Below the pieces are notes generated by a model, which had not been told where the DNA came from, did no database searches, and was given only the letters and a program-made list of their open reading frames with translations. Shown here piece after piece: positions 62,851 through 64,000 of a DNA stretch of 64,000 nucleotides (position 1 is its first letter; each line of letters opens with the position of its first letter). Source of the stretch: Beta vulgaris subsp. vulgaris (lineage: Eukaryota > Streptophyta > Magnoliopsida > Caryophyllales > Amaranthaceae). The stretch is taken from NCBI RefSeq assembly GCF_026745355.1, contig NC_079207.1:16392150-16456149 (forward strand), given 5' to 3'. The position numbers and the translations under genes were made by a program.

Positions 62851-64000
62851 CCATAAAATTATTTTTATTACCATCAAAAATAAAAGAGGTCCAGCAAAAT
62901 ATATGTTCTCCTTCTCATCCCAATAACGTTTGCCCTAAAATAAGCTAGAAACAATGAATTTGCACCAGTTCAAGGACTTGTTTTGATGAACATCACATAG
63001 AGAACTCAAAATCCGATAGTTCACAAATCGGTTCTGATTTCCATTCATGAGAATCGAAACACTTAAAACAACAAAAAGTCGTTTAAACAGGACTCCACCG
63101 CGCTTACTTTCCACCAACTTCTTTGACAACGTAGCAATTGGAATAGACAAACTATCTAAGTCAAACTGCTTCTTGAATTCTTTAACAACATCCGAGTGCT
63201 TCTCATTGTATAAAACGATCTCAACTCCCTCAAATGGCAATACAAAAATCTCATTCACAGAATCTTCAGTTATCTTCATGTGCCCACAACCCGAAATACC
63301 CAAACTACATTCATTAGCATCAAAGTGACGAACAAGCCAATAACCTAATTGCAATGGAATTTGAGTAACCTTCAACTCCAACAAGGATCCAAAACCAATG
63401 TCAATGATGTCCTTTTTTTAGTCTTTTGTTAACTTAGAAATAACCGTCACTAAAGAAATAGGAGACATATGAGACATCATAGACTTATAATCTGTCTTTT
63501 TACACTTATCATCTTTCGAAGGCTCTTTTTCAAACTCTCCTTCTTCCTTGATTAATAAGTGCTCCTCTTTAATATATTCAGAATTCCTAAACATGTAAAA
63601 TGAGCAATATCAATTACAATCTACATGAACTCATAAAACAATAATACACAGCTAAAATTGTCAACAACTACCTAATATATATCACTTTTCATAAACAACT
63701 ACCTAATATAAAACATTTTTAATTCAACTACCTAATACAGCTATTCCGTCAACATAACACTACCAAAATCGTTAACTTTTCGAAAATCCCAAATTACATG
63801 AACCCTAACTTTAACCATTTGAAACCCCATTTTAATAAATCTTAATTTCATCAATTTTCCCCCAAATCCCAATTTATGAACCCATATTTCATTAATTTCC
63901 TAAAAATCCCAATTTCTAAACCCTTATTTGTTAAGTAATTGGGGATTTCATTAATTTTCCTTAAGTAGAAATGCTCCATCAAAATTCATGGATGAAAATA

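Larger units (their letters stand above)
57029..63586 (-). pseudogene. Ulp1-type (C48) cysteine-protease gene of the large element, multi-exon, broken
   Basis: Minus-strand exons: 63586-62873 (SPISLVTVISKL..., DIGFGSLLELKVTQIPLQLG, GKRYWDEKENIYFAGPLL); 62729-62587 (LLVDRVMLEDVRAKREL); about 62060-61998; 61884-61258 (acidic/basic linker); 60779-60645 plus 59117-59060, one exon split by a CACTA element (LLLRSDLQTL, SVINVWSVILNFN joined to EWFKSKSSRLRFFFTTLPC); 57639-57403 (LIIFPIHLNGQYFMVCF, QLIDYDD); 57312-57029 (SSCGIYFLRHME, KWDCGIKKNDLRSLNRLR). The last two exons hold the protease core with visible Asp and Cys of the triad; the expected HW is QY. An in-frame TAG (62939-62941), frameshifts near 63418, 61585 and 57155, and the CACTA insertion disable it. 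Related genes in plants ride on Mutator-like elements. Confidence 0.75.
51103..64000. mobile_element. Large decayed Mutator-like element with FAR1-type transposase and Ulp1-type gene (right end outside window)
   Basis: The proposed left terminus GGATCCACTGAAAACCTCCC, then TTAGGGTAAAAACTGAAAAC, resembles ends of plant MULEs; no right partner is in the window. Inside, a transposase pseudogene (+, 52.9-56.0 kb) and an Ulp1-protease pseudogene (-, 63.6-57.0 kb) converge. Short repeats around AAAATGAGCAAA fill 51.6-52.9, 56.25-56.75, 57.8-57.9 and 62.1-62.85 kb. Plant Mutator relatives carrying Ulp1-like genes are known (Kaonashi and similar); I infer this is one. Secondary insertions: a possible LTR near 54.9 kb, 57917-58863 and 59118-60644. 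Treating everything as one element is inference from gene pairing and shared repeats. Confidence 0.55.

Overview
The window is nuclear DNA of a flowering plant, almost certainly a eudicot. The evidence is AT-rich spacers, GT-AG introns, plant-only gene families (DYW-class PPR, COR413, NPH3/RPT2-like, VAMP72) and a dense, layered set of plant transposons. The repeat style makes me suspect Amaranthaceae/Caryophyllales, but nothing here proves it. No bacterial, viral or CRISPR-like content was seen.

Four ordinary host genes can be read. (1) A DYW-class pentatricopeptide gene, cut by the left edge, + strand, ending at 1739. (2) A five-exon VAMP72-type R-SNARE gene, + strand, 6852-9019; its exons join into a complete 225-residue protein with longin, SNARE and tail-anchor segments. 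(3) A four-exon COR413 plasma-membrane-type cold-regulated gene, - strand, 17419-14623, 206 residues. (4) A three-exon BTB/NPH3 photoreceptor-signalling-type gene, - strand, 30554-27724, 645 residues. They are unrelated in function and do not form a cluster.

Most of the rest is mobile DNA. 4.8-10.4 kb: Stowaway and Harbinger MITEs, two tRNA-derived SINEs (one in a VAMP intron with an 18-bp target duplication), a small Mutator-like element and a Helitron remnant. 12-18.6 kb: MITEs and CTGAA-rich elements around COR413. 19.1-23.5 kb: a decayed L1-type LINE. 25-28 kb: a SINE, microsatellites and CTGAT/CTGAA-type TIR elements. 30.9-34.5 kb: two Mutator-like elements with 9-bp target duplications, one nested in a Harbinger-like element. 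35.8-38.2 kb: one long LTR with its primer-binding site. 39.7-45.0 kb: Helitrons and a tandem duplication of about 1.4 kb, one unit carrying about 1.16 kb of organelle-like DNA and the other a CTGAAC-rich TIR element. 46.4-50.8 kb: a nested hAT element, a 1.9-kb Mutator-like element containing an LTR-like piece, a Helitron and a truncated Mutator-like end.

From about 51.1 kb to the right edge lies what I read as one very large, decayed Mutator-like element. It has a broken FAR1/MULE-type transposase on + (52.9-56.0 kb) and, facing it, a broken multi-exon Ulp1-type cysteine-protease gene on - (63.6-57.0 kb). Long fields of short repeats around AAAATGAGCAAA flank both. It was later invaded by a CACTA element (in an Ulp1 exon, TSD TCA), a CTGAAC-rich TIR element (in an Ulp1 intron) and probably an LTR piece (in the transposase). 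This composite is the most interesting object in the window.
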